NCBI GenBank assembly: GCA_021635425.1 | Contig: JAJWOJ010000096.1 | Span: 1-7,277 of the forward strand | DNA length: 7,277 nucleotides | Origin: Clostridiales bacterium | Lineage (GTDB): Bacteria; Bacillota; Clostridia; Christensenellales; Borkfalkiaceae | Reading direction: 5' to 3' | Part shown: piece after piece, positions 1 through 6,974 of the stretch | Layout of the letters: every line of letters begins with the position of its first letter | Position numbering within the stretch: position 1 is the first letter of the stretch | The notes under the pieces: generated by a model | Told to the model about the DNA's origin: nothing | What the model saw: the letters and a program-made list of their open reading frames with translations, nothing else | The model's database searches: none | Translations under genes and position numbers: made by a program

Positions 1-610
1 CTTTTTTAATAAACTTCAGTAAATCTTTGTTGATTTCTTTTATTTTCAACAGCAAATTTTCAGCGGTTTCTGTTTCTCCGATTTTATAATATAAAAAACA
101 AAGCGGCAACATCATCTGCGACGTCTGTTCTTCATCGTAAACCTTGAATAATTCTTCAGCTTTCTCTTTGTTTTCTGTCAACGCGAACAAGTGCATCAAA
201 TCATAGCGAACGCCAAGATTGTCGCTTTTGCATAATTCCAAAAGTCTTTCGCCCTCTTTTATTGCTTTCGTTACAAAACCGTTTTCCATTAACGCCGAAA
301 GGTATTGGTAGCACGCCGTCATATACGGTCTTGTTTCATATACAAGCCAAAAATCGCCCTTGTCGTTTTGAAAATATCCCCCGTCCTGCATTTGTTTATT
401 GCCGATAGAAACAATATTTTCCAAACCCGCAAGATACTCTGCTTGCTTTTCCCGATTCTTTTCATTTTTCATTAGCAATAATTGCAAATTATTCGGTTCT
501 AAAAGAAGAGCCTCATCTATATAGCCTTCTCTTTCCTTTTTTGTTTTTGCTTGATCGATAAGGTCAAAATAATCGTATATATCTCTTTTCTCGTTTTTCA
601 TATTAGCCAT
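1..610 (-). CDS. TPR-like repeat protein, 3' end outside window
   Basis: An open frame of 203 codons runs from the ATG at 610 to the left edge with no stop, so the C-terminus is missing. I translated it by hand. The start is chosen by the ribosome binding site: GGAG at 622-619 lies 8 bases from the ATG at 610 but only 2 from an alternative in-frame ATG at 616. The protein is helical, with paired-helix segments such as KKEREGYIDEALLLEPNNLQ (about residues 24-43), and a conserved-looking block GDFWLVYETRPYM at residues 85-97, followed by further helix pairs (AIKEGERLLEL, KAEELFKVYDEE). From memory, a GDFW...ETRPYM block followed by TPR-like helices occurs in a widespread bacterial family sometimes annotated as TPR or ST7-like; this was not checked. 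There is no signal peptide or membrane segment, so it is probably cytoplasmic, perhaps a scaffold. It lies 90 bases downstream of the AlbA_2 gene on the same strand and may share its transcript. The biochemical role is unknown. Confidence 0.78.
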   Translation of the reverse strand, partial: MANMKNEKRDIYDYFDLIDQAKTKKEREGYIDEALLLEPNNLQLLLMKNEKNREKQAEYLAGLENIVSIGNKQMQDGGYFQNDKGDFWLVYETRPYMTACYQYLSALMENGFVTKAIKEGERLLELCKSDNLGVRYDLMHLFALTENKEKAEELFKVYDEEQTSQMMLPLCFLYYKIGETETAENLLLKIKEINKDLLKFIKK

Positions 611-700
611 TTTCATTTCTCCGGTCTTGATTTTATTTATTTTCAAGTTAATTATTTTTCATTGTCATTTTTGGCATTTAAAACAAAACCGATAATATTT

Positions 701-2125
701 TTATTCAATCACTTTCCAACTGCCGGTTTTATCAGACCCATTACGTTCTATTATACCCTGTTCTTTCAATGATTTAATCGCTCTTTCCACAGTACGTTTG
801 TCTTTTTGTATTTTCTTTGCTATTTCTTCGGCACTAAACTCGCCGCTTTCCTTTATACATTCTAAAACTCTACGCTCCGTTTCAGAAAGTTTTACACCGA
901 CATTTACACCGACATTTACACCGACATTTACACCGACATCACTACGATTTATGCCAATGCCATTCAAGGAAATTTTCGTTTTAAACACATCGCCATCTAT
1001 AAATTCGGGCGTTGTTCCCGAATATACCTTGCTATATTTGACGATGTTTCTGACGCCGGAACCAAGTTCTTCTGCCCAACCAATCTCTTTAAAAACGGAA
1101 GCAATAACGGGGTTTTTCGGATACGGAACAAAATCCGTCAGACTGATTGTTCCGAGTCCGCGCGCTTTATTACCGTTTTCCGTTCTCACGCAATCTTTCT
1201 CGATAATCAATTTTGCGGGGTAAGCGTTTGAATACTCCCTGTGGATAAGCATATTCGCAATTACTTCGCGAAAAAGTTTGTTTCTCGTACTTACGCGAAT
1301 TTCGTTTTCCATATAAAACTTATCGTCTATATGTTTTTCAACAAACGCCATAAGCCGATCGTAACTTTCAATCAGATTACAACGGATAACGTCTCTGTCG
1401 TCGTACCTGTCCATTTCTTCCACTCTGTAAATGGCGTCTGTTTTATGATGCGGTAATGCTGATAGAATCGCCTCATCCGTTCCGAAAAGTAAAATGCAGG
1501 CAAGCGTATATCCGCTCTCACCAGTTTGAAGATTTTTCTTATACAGTCCCGCACTACGCAAAATCTCATCGTTCGTCATTCTTTCCCAAGGATGATGCGG
1601 GCTTCTGTTCGTTGCCATAGTCCTCGCGCGATCAATCAATTCTTGTTTCAAATCGCTTGCGGTCGCATACGGAAACACAGTATTTTCCGTGTATTCGCGT
1701 TGCTTTCTGATATACATAGCGGCAACTAAATCGGTATTATCCGTAATATCGAAATCTCCGTCTTCATTTCTGTCGAAAATCCGTCTGTTCGTATTGTGAA
1801 CCTGCGAACTTTCGGGAACGTAAACGTGTAAAATAGTCTTGCCGCCCGTTTCGATTTCATCAACAGGCAAATATACCGTAGGGCTTATCTTTTGCGGATT
1901 GTTCATAGCGGATACAAGGTCTGCTCTGATTTTTTTAGACTTTTCTTTATCTATGCCGAGAATTGTTCCGTCATCCGCCACACCGAGAAAAATATCCCCG
2001 CCGAAGCGATTCAAAAACGAACATATAGTCTCAAATATGCTTTTCGGTAACGAATCTTTGCATTCCTTAAATTCGACCGAAATCCCTTCGCCTTGAGCGA
2101 TTAATTCTTCGAATCTGTTAGACAT
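701..2125 (-). CDS. AlbA_2 (Schlafen-type) putative transcriptional regulator with C-terminal winged helix
   Basis: 474 aa. Residues about 1-135 form an AlbA_2 / Schlafen AlbA-like domain: EGISVEFKE at 13-21 and GGDIFLGVADDGTILGI at 42-58 match the family's N-terminal acidic motif and glycine-rich strand-turn. Residues about 270-380 look like the ATPase-like region usual in these proteins (FREVIANMLIHREYS at 285-299, then GWAEELGSGVRNIVKYS at 349-365). Residues 397-412 are four VGV(N/K) repeats encoded by a perfect 12-bp tandem repeat. Residues 413-474 form a winged helix-turn-helix (LSETERRVLECI, then EEIAKKIQKDKRTVERAIKS, ending in a wing). Proteins of this build are usually annotated as putative DNA-binding or ATP-binding transcriptional regulators; ligand and target are unknown. 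The ATG at 2125 has GGAGGG at 2142-2137, 11 bases away, and a strong promoter upstream. It could be a host gene beside an integrated element or a regulator carried by it. Confidence 0.9.
   Translation of the reverse strand: MSNRFEELIAQGEGISVEFKECKDSLPKSIFETICSFLNRFGGDIFLGVADDGTILGIDKEKSKKIRADLVSAMNNPQKISPTVYLPVDEIETGGKTILHVYVPESSQVHNTNRRIFDRNEDGDFDITDNTDLVAAMYIRKQREYTENTVFPYATASDLKQELIDRARTMATNRSPHHPWERMTNDEILRSAGLYKKNLQTGESGYTLACILLFGTDEAILSALPHHKTDAIYRVEEMDRYDDRDVIRCNLIESYDRLMAFVEKHIDDKFYMENEIRVSTRNKLFREVIANMLIHREYSNAYPAKLIIEKDCVRTENGNKARGLGTISLTDFVPYPKNPVIASVFKEIGWAEELGSGVRNIVKYSKVYSGTTPEFIDGDVFKTKISLNGIGINRSDVGVNVGVNVGVNVGVKLSETERRVLECIKESGEFSAEEIAKKIQKDKRTVERAIKSLKEQGIIERNGSDKTGSWKVIE
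891..938 (-). repeat. Perfect 4 x 12-bp tandem repeat in coding sequence
   Basis: Four exact head-to-tail copies of TTTACACCGACA (plus-strand reading) occupy 48 bases inside the AlbA_2 gene. On the coding strand each unit reads GTC GGT GTA AAT, giving Val-Gly-Val-Asn, with the last copy ending in Lys. They sit exactly between the ATPase-like region and the winged helix. Because the unit is a multiple of three, copy-number change by slippage would lengthen or shorten the linker without a frameshift. Confidence 0.97.
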
Positions 2126-2136
2126 AATCGGTTTAG

Positions 2137-2142
2137 CCCTCC
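2137..2142 (-). promoter_or_regulatory. Ribosome binding site of the AlbA_2 gene
   Basis: GGAGGG on the minus strand, 11 bases before the ATG at 2125. It supports that start and is the only good purine-rich site in the leader. Confidence 0.75.
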
Positions 2143-2163
2143 GTTTTACACCTTTCCGATTAT

Positions 2164-2192
2164 ATTATAACATATTTCAAAGTCTTTTTCAA
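2164..2192 (-). promoter_or_regulatory. Sigma-70/SigA-type promoter for the AlbA_2 gene
   Basis: On the minus strand, TTGAAA (-35, 2192-2187) is followed by exactly 17 bases and TATAAT (-10, 2169-2164), with a TG one base before the -10 (extended -10). Only one base differs from the -35 consensus. The start of transcription should lie about 7 bases beyond the -10, leaving a leader of roughly 30 bases that includes the ribosome binding site. A 5-bp inverted repeat, TATTC-ATA-GAATA, lies at 2207-2219 just upstream of the -35 and could be an operator or simply AT-rich flank. Confidence 0.82.
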
Positions 2193-2246
2193 TCAAAACT
2201 ACTATCTATTCATAGAATATTGCTCTTTTGGGTATCTTAGAAAAAT

Positions 2247-2292
2247 TTGACAATCTTGGGAGTTTTTTATTGACAATCTTGGGAATTTTGAC
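2247..2292. repeat. Two tandem copies of a 20-base motif on a 23-base period
   Basis: TTGACAATCTTGGGA-G-TTTT at 2247-2266 and TTGACAATCTTGGGA-A-TTTT at 2270-2289 match at 19 of 20 positions. They lie in non-coding DNA between the stop of recombinase 3 (2317) and the promoter of the AlbA_2 gene (2192). Direct repeats just past an integrase gene are expected for recombinase binding sites, an attachment site, or a junction left by repeated integration. No near-copy was noticed in the other non-coding stretches. No intrinsic terminator for the recombinase genes is evident in this gap. Confidence 0.85.
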
Positions 2293-2316
2293 CGACCTTT
2301 CATCAATAACAGTTTT

Positions 2317-3951
2317 TTACAGACTTTCTTCCACCGTCAAGCCGCCTTTGAATATTATTTTTATCTTCCCCTTCGACTCAACGATTACCACTTCTATTAT
2401 CTGCCTTACAAGTTCGTCGTTATAGACTATCTGATGATTTTTCAGCCCGTCCATTATGGCGTATACGTCTTGCAACCTTGATTGTACTGCCTCTTTCCTC
2501 GTTTTATTGCCGTAAAATTCTTCGAGTTTGTTTTGCAATTCGTTCTTCTCTCTCATCAACGATTGCGCTCTTTCTTCGTCGAAATCGTCTATGGTATCGG
2601 CTGAAACGCTGCTTATCATCGCTTTTATCTCGGCATCGAGTTCGGATATACGAATTTGCAACGACATCTCTTCTCCGTTGTCAGTCGTTATGTTTTCCGT
2701 AAATACTCTGTCTATATGAGCTTTTAAGGTTTGCATTGTCTCGCCGTCTGCCGCTGCGACCTTTTGAATAGCGTTTACGATTGCCGCCTGCAACGCACCT
2801 TCTTCTATCGTCGGCGAATGGCAGTATCTCTTTCCGTAATCTAACCGTTTCACGCACCGCCATACGATTCTCTTCTCGCCTCGGACAGTCCACGTACATC
2901 TTCGGTACGGAGTCTTGCACTCTCCGCATATGAGCATTTCTGTTAAAGCGTATTTGCTCGAATATTTTCCTTGTTCGGTTTTCACGCCTTTGAACTTTAC
3001 TCTTTTCTTTCCAGATCGCTTTGCAAGTTCTTCTTGCACCCTGCCGAATGTCGCGGAATCTATTATCGCCGGATGATTGTTTTCGACGTAATATTTCGGT
3101 CTGTCTCCGTCGTTGATTTTTACTTTTTTGGATATGCAGTCTACAACGTAGGTTTTGTTGATAACGGCGTCGCCCTTATATTTTTCGTTGGTCAGTATTG
3201 ATTGCACCGTACCCGAAGTCCATTTTTCTTTTCCGTATGGGGTAAGTATTTTTTGATTTTCAAGTCCATTGCAAATCGTCTGCAAACTATCCCCCGCTAA
3301 AAATCGGTTGTAAATATACCGTATAGTTTCCGCCTCGTTTTCATCGATTTCGGGATTGCCGTCTTCGCCTTTTTTATATCCGAGAAAGTATTTGTAATTG
3401 AATGATACTTTCCCTTCTTTCGCGCTTTGAGCTTTACCGAATTTTACGTTCGCGCTTATGTTTTCCGATTCGCTTTGCGCGATGCCGCCGTATATCGTTA
3501 TATAAAATTCGGCGTCGGGCTTTATACTGTGTATGCCCTGCTCTTCGAAGAACACGTCTATCCCCAACGATCTCAGCATTCGAATATATTTCAGACAGTC
3601 GAGCGTATTCCTTGCGAACCTCGATATCGACTTCGTCAGAATCAAATCGACTTTACCGCGCTTGCAGTATCTCATCAGGCGATTGAATTCGTCGCGTTTT
3701 AATACGCTCGTGCCGGTAATGCCTTTATCTGCGAAAATTCCGACCATTTCCCATTCGGGATTCGCATTGATTTTTTCCGTGTACCAAGCGCATTGCGTGG
3801 CGTAACTGTTCAACTGCTCTTCCTCTTTGGTAGATACTCGGCAATACGCCGCAACGCGTACCCTGCGGATTTGCTCAACCGCTTTGTCCGCCGCAGATAT
3901 CTTCGGCGGTATAATTCTGACTTTTTTAACTCTTTCGATTGCCGCATCCAT
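2317..3951 (-). CDS. Large serine recombinase 3, full length, catalytic
   Basis: 544 aa, normal size for a large serine recombinase. Residues about 31-175 are the resolvase-type catalytic domain: VAAYCRVSTKEEEQ places the nucleophile at Ser40, and TKSISRFARNT at 106-116 holds the conserved arginines. Residues about 185-320 are the 'recombinase' DNA-binding domain. A zinc ribbon follows, with likely ligands Cys342, Cys345, Cys366 and Cys377. Residues about 420-500 are charged and helical, consistent with the coiled coil that controls synapsis, and a C-terminal strand block (KIKIIFKGG) is shared with the two upstream recombinases. A 30-residue basic extension precedes the catalytic domain. The ATG at 3951 has GGGAGG at 3966-3961, 9 bases away, partly inside the last codons of recombinase 2, so translation is probably coupled. 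It likely cuts and joins att sites of the element, perhaps together with recombinase 1. Confidence 0.95.
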   Translation of the reverse strand: MDAAIERVKKVRIIPPKISAADKAVEQIRRVRVAAYCRVSTKEEEQLNSYATQCAWYTEKINANPEWEMVGIFADKGITGTSVLKRDEFNRLMRYCKRGKVDLILTKSISRFARNTLDCLKYIRMLRSLGIDVFFEEQGIHSIKPDAEFYITIYGGIAQSESENISANVKFGKAQSAKEGKVSFNYKYFLGYKKGEDGNPEIDENEAETIRYIYNRFLAGDSLQTICNGLENQKILTPYGKEKWTSGTVQSILTNEKYKGDAVINKTYVVDCISKKVKINDGDRPKYYVENNHPAIIDSATFGRVQEELAKRSGKKRVKFKGVKTEQGKYSSKYALTEMLICGECKTPYRRCTWTVRGEKRIVWRCVKRLDYGKRYCHSPTIEEGALQAAIVNAIQKVAAADGETMQTLKAHIDRVFTENITTDNGEEMSLQIRISELDAEIKAMISSVSADTIDDFDEERAQSLMREKNELQNKLEEFYGNKTRKEAVQSRLQDVYAIMDGLKNHQIVYNDELVRQIIEVVIVESKGKIKIIFKGGLTVEESL

Positions 3952-3956
3952 AACCG

Positions 3957-4757
3957 TTATCCTCCCACGATTTGCCCGTTTATCAATTTAATGCTCACCA
4001 TGCCGTTTTCGTTTATTTGTACCTCGTCGGCGATATCGAACAATACTTCTGCCGAAAATTCGGTCAGATGACTCATATCTTTCAGAATATCCTTTACCCG
4101 TTCCGACATAGCGGTTTTTTCATCAATCGCCGAATATAGTTTTGAAATGTTTTTTACTACTGCATCCCTGTCCGCGTAGTTAAATTCATTTACGCTCGTT
4201 TTTTCTTTTTCCTGCTCATCGCCTATCGTCTCGGGATTGCTTATTATGTCGTTAATTATTTTCGTCAGCCGAGCCAACGTTTCCTCGTCGGATATAAACG
4301 TTTCTTTTTTGCAGGCGGGATTTTTACAGACCCATTTGGTTTTTCGCTTTCTTCGGCAATCAAACTTACGTATCATCTGCCCGCCGCATTCGGCGCAACG
4401 TATAGGTATTTGGATTTGAAATACGCCCGCAGTCTTATCCACGTTCTTTTGCACGTTTTTTCTCTCCTTCAACTTTCGACTGTTTTCGTATATGGTTTCG
4501 TCTACAATTCTCGGATATCCGTTTTTGCCCGTATAGCGTTCGTCGTCGATAATCCGAGCCAACCTCGCCTTATTCCACCCGCAAACCCCGGGTTTATACT
4601 CGACTCGTTGTTCGTTCAAGCATTCCGCTATTTTAAGTAGCGACTCGCCCGTTGAATACCTACGAAAAATATTCAGCACGACTATTTTTTCGTCGTCGTT
4701 AAATTCAACGTTTCCGCCGACGCATTTGTACCCGTATAGCACGCTACGACATTTCAT
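3957..4757 (-). CDS. Short recombinase-family protein lacking the catalytic domain
   Basis: 266 aa, about half the normal length. It starts directly at the 'recombinase' DNA-binding domain (SVLYGYKCVGGNVEFNDDE at residues 5-23, the equivalent of the PYGYK...LEINE stretch at 173-187 of recombinase 1), continues to a zinc ribbon (Cys121, Cys124, Cys144, Cys149) and ends in a C-terminal strand block (GMVSIKLINGQIV). There is no catalytic domain and no RVS serine motif, and upstream bases are occupied by recombinase 1, so this is not a simple frameshift remnant. The ATG at 4757 overlaps the end of recombinase 1 by 14 bases; its ribosome binding site is weak (GGAA close to the ATG), which suggests coupling to translation of recombinase 1. 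From memory, short recombinase ORFs of this kind occur between two full-length ones in Firmicute elements. A DNA-binding accessory or directionality role is inferred, not shown. Confidence 0.9.
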   Translation of the reverse strand: MKCRSVLYGYKCVGGNVEFNDDEKIVVLNIFRRYSTGESLLKIAECLNEQRVEYKPGVCGWNKARLARIIDDERYTGKNGYPRIVDETIYENSRKLKERKNVQKNVDKTAGVFQIQIPIRCAECGGQMIRKFDCRRKRKTKWVCKNPACKKETFISDEETLARLTKIINDIISNPETIGDEQEKEKTSVNEFNYADRDAVVKNISKLYSAIDEKTAMSERVKDILKDMSHLTEFSAEVLFDIADEVQINENGMVSIKLINGQIVGG

Positions 4758-6300
4758 TGCTTCCGCACCGTCCTTTTTCTTTTATCGTTTCAACTAATTC
4801 AACCCCGCCTATAAGTCGAATTTTTATTACTTCGTTGCTTTGCGGTATTACCTTTTCTACGATATTTTCGAACAGATCTTCGTCGAACTTATCGTTCGGC
4901 ACATAGTCCGTTATCGTTTCATCGAGTTCTTTGAGAATATTGATCTCATCGTTCTCCGCTTCGGCAAGTTTCTTTTTTCTGTCGCTCCGCAATTTTGTTA
5001 TACGGTTGGATATAGCCGAATTTTGTATGGAGAAATCCGTTGCCGACATAATGCCGCTCGTATGCAATCTCGTTATAACAAGGTTTTTTGCGGACAGATC
5101 TGCGATTTCTTTATCTATTTTTCTTATTTCTTCTTGTCCTATTCCCGCAGTATTTTCTATAGCTTCGATTGTTTCTATCGCATCGGTTAAAATCTGTCTG
5201 TTATATTTCAACTTATACACCATATTTACGAAACAGTCTTTTACCATATCTTCCCTCACTCTGCGGGAAACGCAGTTTGTTTCCTTGTTTTCTACCCGCC
5301 AGCACACCCAATACGTTTTATCTCGGACGTTGTGGTTATGGAAAGAGCCTCCGCAATCGGCGCATATAATCTTACGCGCAAACACGGAGGCTCTCTTCTT
5401 TTTATCTTCAATTTTTTTCTTTTGGAATAATTCTTGGACTTTATCGAAATCGTTTCGGTCGATTATGGCGACGTTACTGTTCTCTACGAAATACATCGGT
5501 TGTTCGCCTTTGTTTCGCACCTGCCGATGCGGTAAGGTCTCTGTTATATACTGTTTCAAGAACAGTGCGTCGCCTTTATACCGTGAATTCGTCAGAATAT
5601 ATCGTACCGATTCTCTCGTCCAAAGCACGCCATTTTTTCTTCGGGGGATCAAATCCTCGTTCAGACTATCCTTTATTTTGTATATCCCCATTCCGCTCAG
5701 ATAATCTCTGAATATACGGCGAACGATTTCAGCCTCTGTTTCGTTTATTTCCAACTGCCCTTTTACTAATTTGTACCCATACGGTATGCCGCCGACGAAT
5801 TCGCCGAGTTCCATTCTCTTTCGGATTCCCCACCTGACGTTGGCAGATATTGCGTCGCTTTCTTTTTGCGCCGCAAGTCCGGGTAGCGTTACTATCATCT
5901 CGGCATTTAACTGTTCCGTATCTATACCTTGTTTTTCAAAGTATACGCTTACGCCGATATCTTTCAAAAACCGCACCATAGCAAGCAGCTCTTCCGTATT
6001 ACGCGCAAACCGCGATACCGACTTCGTGATGATTCGGTCAATCTTGCCCGCCTTGCAGTCGGCAAGCAGTCGGTTTAATCCGTCGCGCTTTTCCATTTCC
6101 GTTCCGGTGATCCCTTCGTCGGTATAGACATCTATAAGCTCGTATTCCGGATGCTCTTTCACGAATTGATTGTAATACCGTATCTGCGCTAAAAAAGAAT
6201 GTATCTGCTCTTCCGATTTTGTCGAAACGCGGGCATATGCGGCTAATCTTATTTTTTTATTCGACTTCGGCTTTACAGGCGTTATATCTGTTATCTGCAT
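4744..6300 (-). CDS. Large serine recombinase 1, full length, catalytic
   Basis: 518 aa from the ATG at 6300. Residues about 18-160 are the catalytic domain: LAAYARVSTKSEEQ gives the nucleophile Ser26, with TKSVSRFARNT at 92-102. The 'recombinase' DNA-binding domain begins at IPYGYK (172-177). A zinc ribbon follows with Cys313, Cys316, Cys333 and Cys343, then a charged helical stretch at about 400-470 and a C-terminal strand block (VIKIRLIGG). The frame stays open to a GTG at 6342, but the ATG at 6300 is preferred because GGAGG lies at 6312-6308, 7 bases before it, and the 14 extra residues would be translated across that site. Its last 14 bases overlap recombinase 2. Likely role: site-specific integration and excision of the element. 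Confidence 0.95.
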   Translation of the reverse strand: MQITDITPVKPKSNKKIRLAAYARVSTKSEEQIHSFLAQIRYYNQFVKEHPEYELIDVYTDEGITGTEMEKRDGLNRLLADCKAGKIDRIITKSVSRFARNTEELLAMVRFLKDIGVSVYFEKQGIDTEQLNAEMIVTLPGLAAQKESDAISANVRWGIRKRMELGEFVGGIPYGYKLVKGQLEINETEAEIVRRIFRDYLSGMGIYKIKDSLNEDLIPRRKNGVLWTRESVRYILTNSRYKGDALFLKQYITETLPHRQVRNKGEQPMYFVENSNVAIIDRNDFDKVQELFQKKKIEDKKKRASVFARKIICADCGGSFHNHNVRDKTYWVCWRVENKETNCVSRRVREDMVKDCFVNMVYKLKYNRQILTDAIETIEAIENTAGIGQEEIRKIDKEIADLSAKNLVITRLHTSGIMSATDFSIQNSAISNRITKLRSDRKKKLAEAENDEINILKELDETITDYVPNDKFDEDLFENIVEKVIPQSNEVIKIRLIGGVELVETIKEKGRCGSNEMS

Positions 6301-6307
6301 TTTTTGA

Positions 6308-6312
6308 CCTCC
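6308..6312 (-). promoter_or_regulatory. Ribosome binding site that fixes the recombinase 1 start
   Basis: GGAGG on the minus strand, 7 bases before the ATG at 6300. It lies inside the longer GTG-initiated frame, so it argues for the shorter protein. Confidence 0.85.
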
Positions 6313-6399
6313 TTTTTCTTTTTGTAGCACAAACAATACCACAAGAGTTCGAACCAGTCCAGCACTTTTGCGCCGAAACCTAAAAGATATTTTTTATTT

Positions 6400-6561
6400 T
6401 TATCCGTCTACTACAATCCTTTCACACCCGTAATGCTCGGCGGAAAGTTTTACAATCTTTTTGTACTCCGCCTCCGTCAGAAGTTTTGATCTTAATAATA
6501 GTCGAAGCATATTTACACTGTAATAAAACGCTGCGTTTTTCTTATCCTGTTCTGCCGTCAT
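6400..6561 (-). CDS. SHOCT-like small protein, 53 aa
   Basis: A short frame that begins MTAEQDKKNAAFYYSVNMLR and ends in CERIVVDG. The ATG at 6561 is inside the end of mazF, overlapping it by 20 bases, with GGAG 9 bases upstream also inside mazF. The central part, MLRLLLRSKLLTEAEYKKIV (residues 18-37), has the leucine-rich helix, short turn and Leu-Thr-x-x-Glu-Tyr helix start typical of SHOCT-type helical modules. From memory, small SHOCT-like proteins are often found directly before serine recombinases in Firmicute elements. It has no cysteine cluster, signal peptide or membrane segment. Function is unknown; a DNA- or protein-binding accessory factor, or a partner of MazF, are possible readings. 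The 99 bases to recombinase 1 hold no confident gene. Confidence 0.8.
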   Translation of the reverse strand: MTAEQDKKNAAFYYSVNMLRLLLRSKLLTEAEYKKIVKLSAEHYGCERIVVDG

Positions 6562-6922
6562 TTTTGTTTTCTCCTGCATTATCTGTTAAGCCCACACTTA
6601 TAGAAATAGCTTTGTTTACCCGCTCCATAGTGCCGTTATCTAACTTCCCGACGTATTCTTTCAATCGTCTTTTATCCACAGTGCGTATCTGCTCCAACAG
6701 TACAATGGAATCTTTCTCGAATACGTTTTCGGTTATCTCTATATGCGTCGGCAGTTTCGCTTTGTTTTGTCTGCTCGTTATCGCCGCCACAATGGTTGTG
6801 GGGCTGAATTTGTTGCCTATGTCGTTCTGTATGACGAGTACGGGGCGAACGCCGCCCTGTTCACTGCCGACAATGGGACTCAAGTCCGCGTAATATATTT
6901 CGTTTCTTTTTATATCTTTCAT
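6542..6922 (-). CDS. mazF: MazF/PemK-family endoribonuclease toxin
   Basis: 126 aa from the ATG at 6922. The sequence follows Firmicute MazF (EndoA) almost through its whole length: NEIYYADLSPIVGSEQGGVR at 7-26, PVLVIQNDIGNKFSPTTIVA at 27-46, LPTHIEI at 57-63, and SIVLLEQIRTVDKRRL at 72-87. The residues equivalent to the Bacillus subtilis catalytic pair are present as Arg26 and Thr49, so the enzyme should be active; the family cleaves mRNA at short sequences. The frame stays open for 32 more codons to an ATG at 7018, but that stretch does not resemble MazF and would span the 8-bp inverted repeat; GAGAG lies 4 bases before the chosen ATG. A hydrophilic tail of about 12 residues carries the ribosome binding site and start of the next gene. 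No MazE-like antitoxin gene is recognisable upstream within the window or immediately downstream, which is unusual for an active toxin. Confidence 0.93.
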   Translation of the reverse strand: MKDIKRNEIYYADLSPIVGSEQGGVRPVLVIQNDIGNKFSPTTIVAAITSRQNKAKLPTHIEITENVFEKDSIVLLEQIRTVDKRRLKEYVGKLDNGTMERVNKAISISVGLTDNAGENKNDGRTG

Positions 6923-6942
6923 AATTCTCTCTGTTAAGTAAT

Positions 6943-6973
6943 AGCGATTGATTGAAATAATCAGCCAATCGCT
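6943..6973. repeat. 8-bp inverted repeat upstream of mazF
   Basis: AGCGATTG at 6943-6950 and CAATCGCT at 6966-6973 are perfect inverted arms separated by 15 bases. They lie 21-51 bases upstream of the mazF ATG. They could be an operator for autoregulation or an RNA hairpin in the leader; there is no T-tract after the second arm in the direction of transcription, so this is not a terminator. Confidence 0.7.
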
Positions 6974-6974
6974 T

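Noticed and set aside
617..700. Promoter or terminator between the AlbA_2 gene and the TPR gene
   Set aside because: The stretch is AT-rich with only a 5-bp CTTGA/TCAAG inverted repeat and no convincing paired -35 and -10 or T-tract hairpin.
4931..5704. Plus-strand open frame of 257 codons
   Set aside because: It lies entirely inside recombinase 1 on the opposite strand, whose domains and motifs are unmistakable; the frame has no ribosome binding site and no recognisable domain.
6301..6342. Longer GTG start for recombinase 1
   Set aside because: The 14 extra residues are translated across a perfect GGAGG placed 7 bases before an in-frame ATG, and homologous proteins begin near that ATG.
6340..6365. 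tRNA T-arm-like GGTTCGAACTC in the gap before recombinase 1
   Set aside because: Only the TTCGAA core resembles a T-loop; no acceptor, D or anticodon stem can be built around it on either strand.
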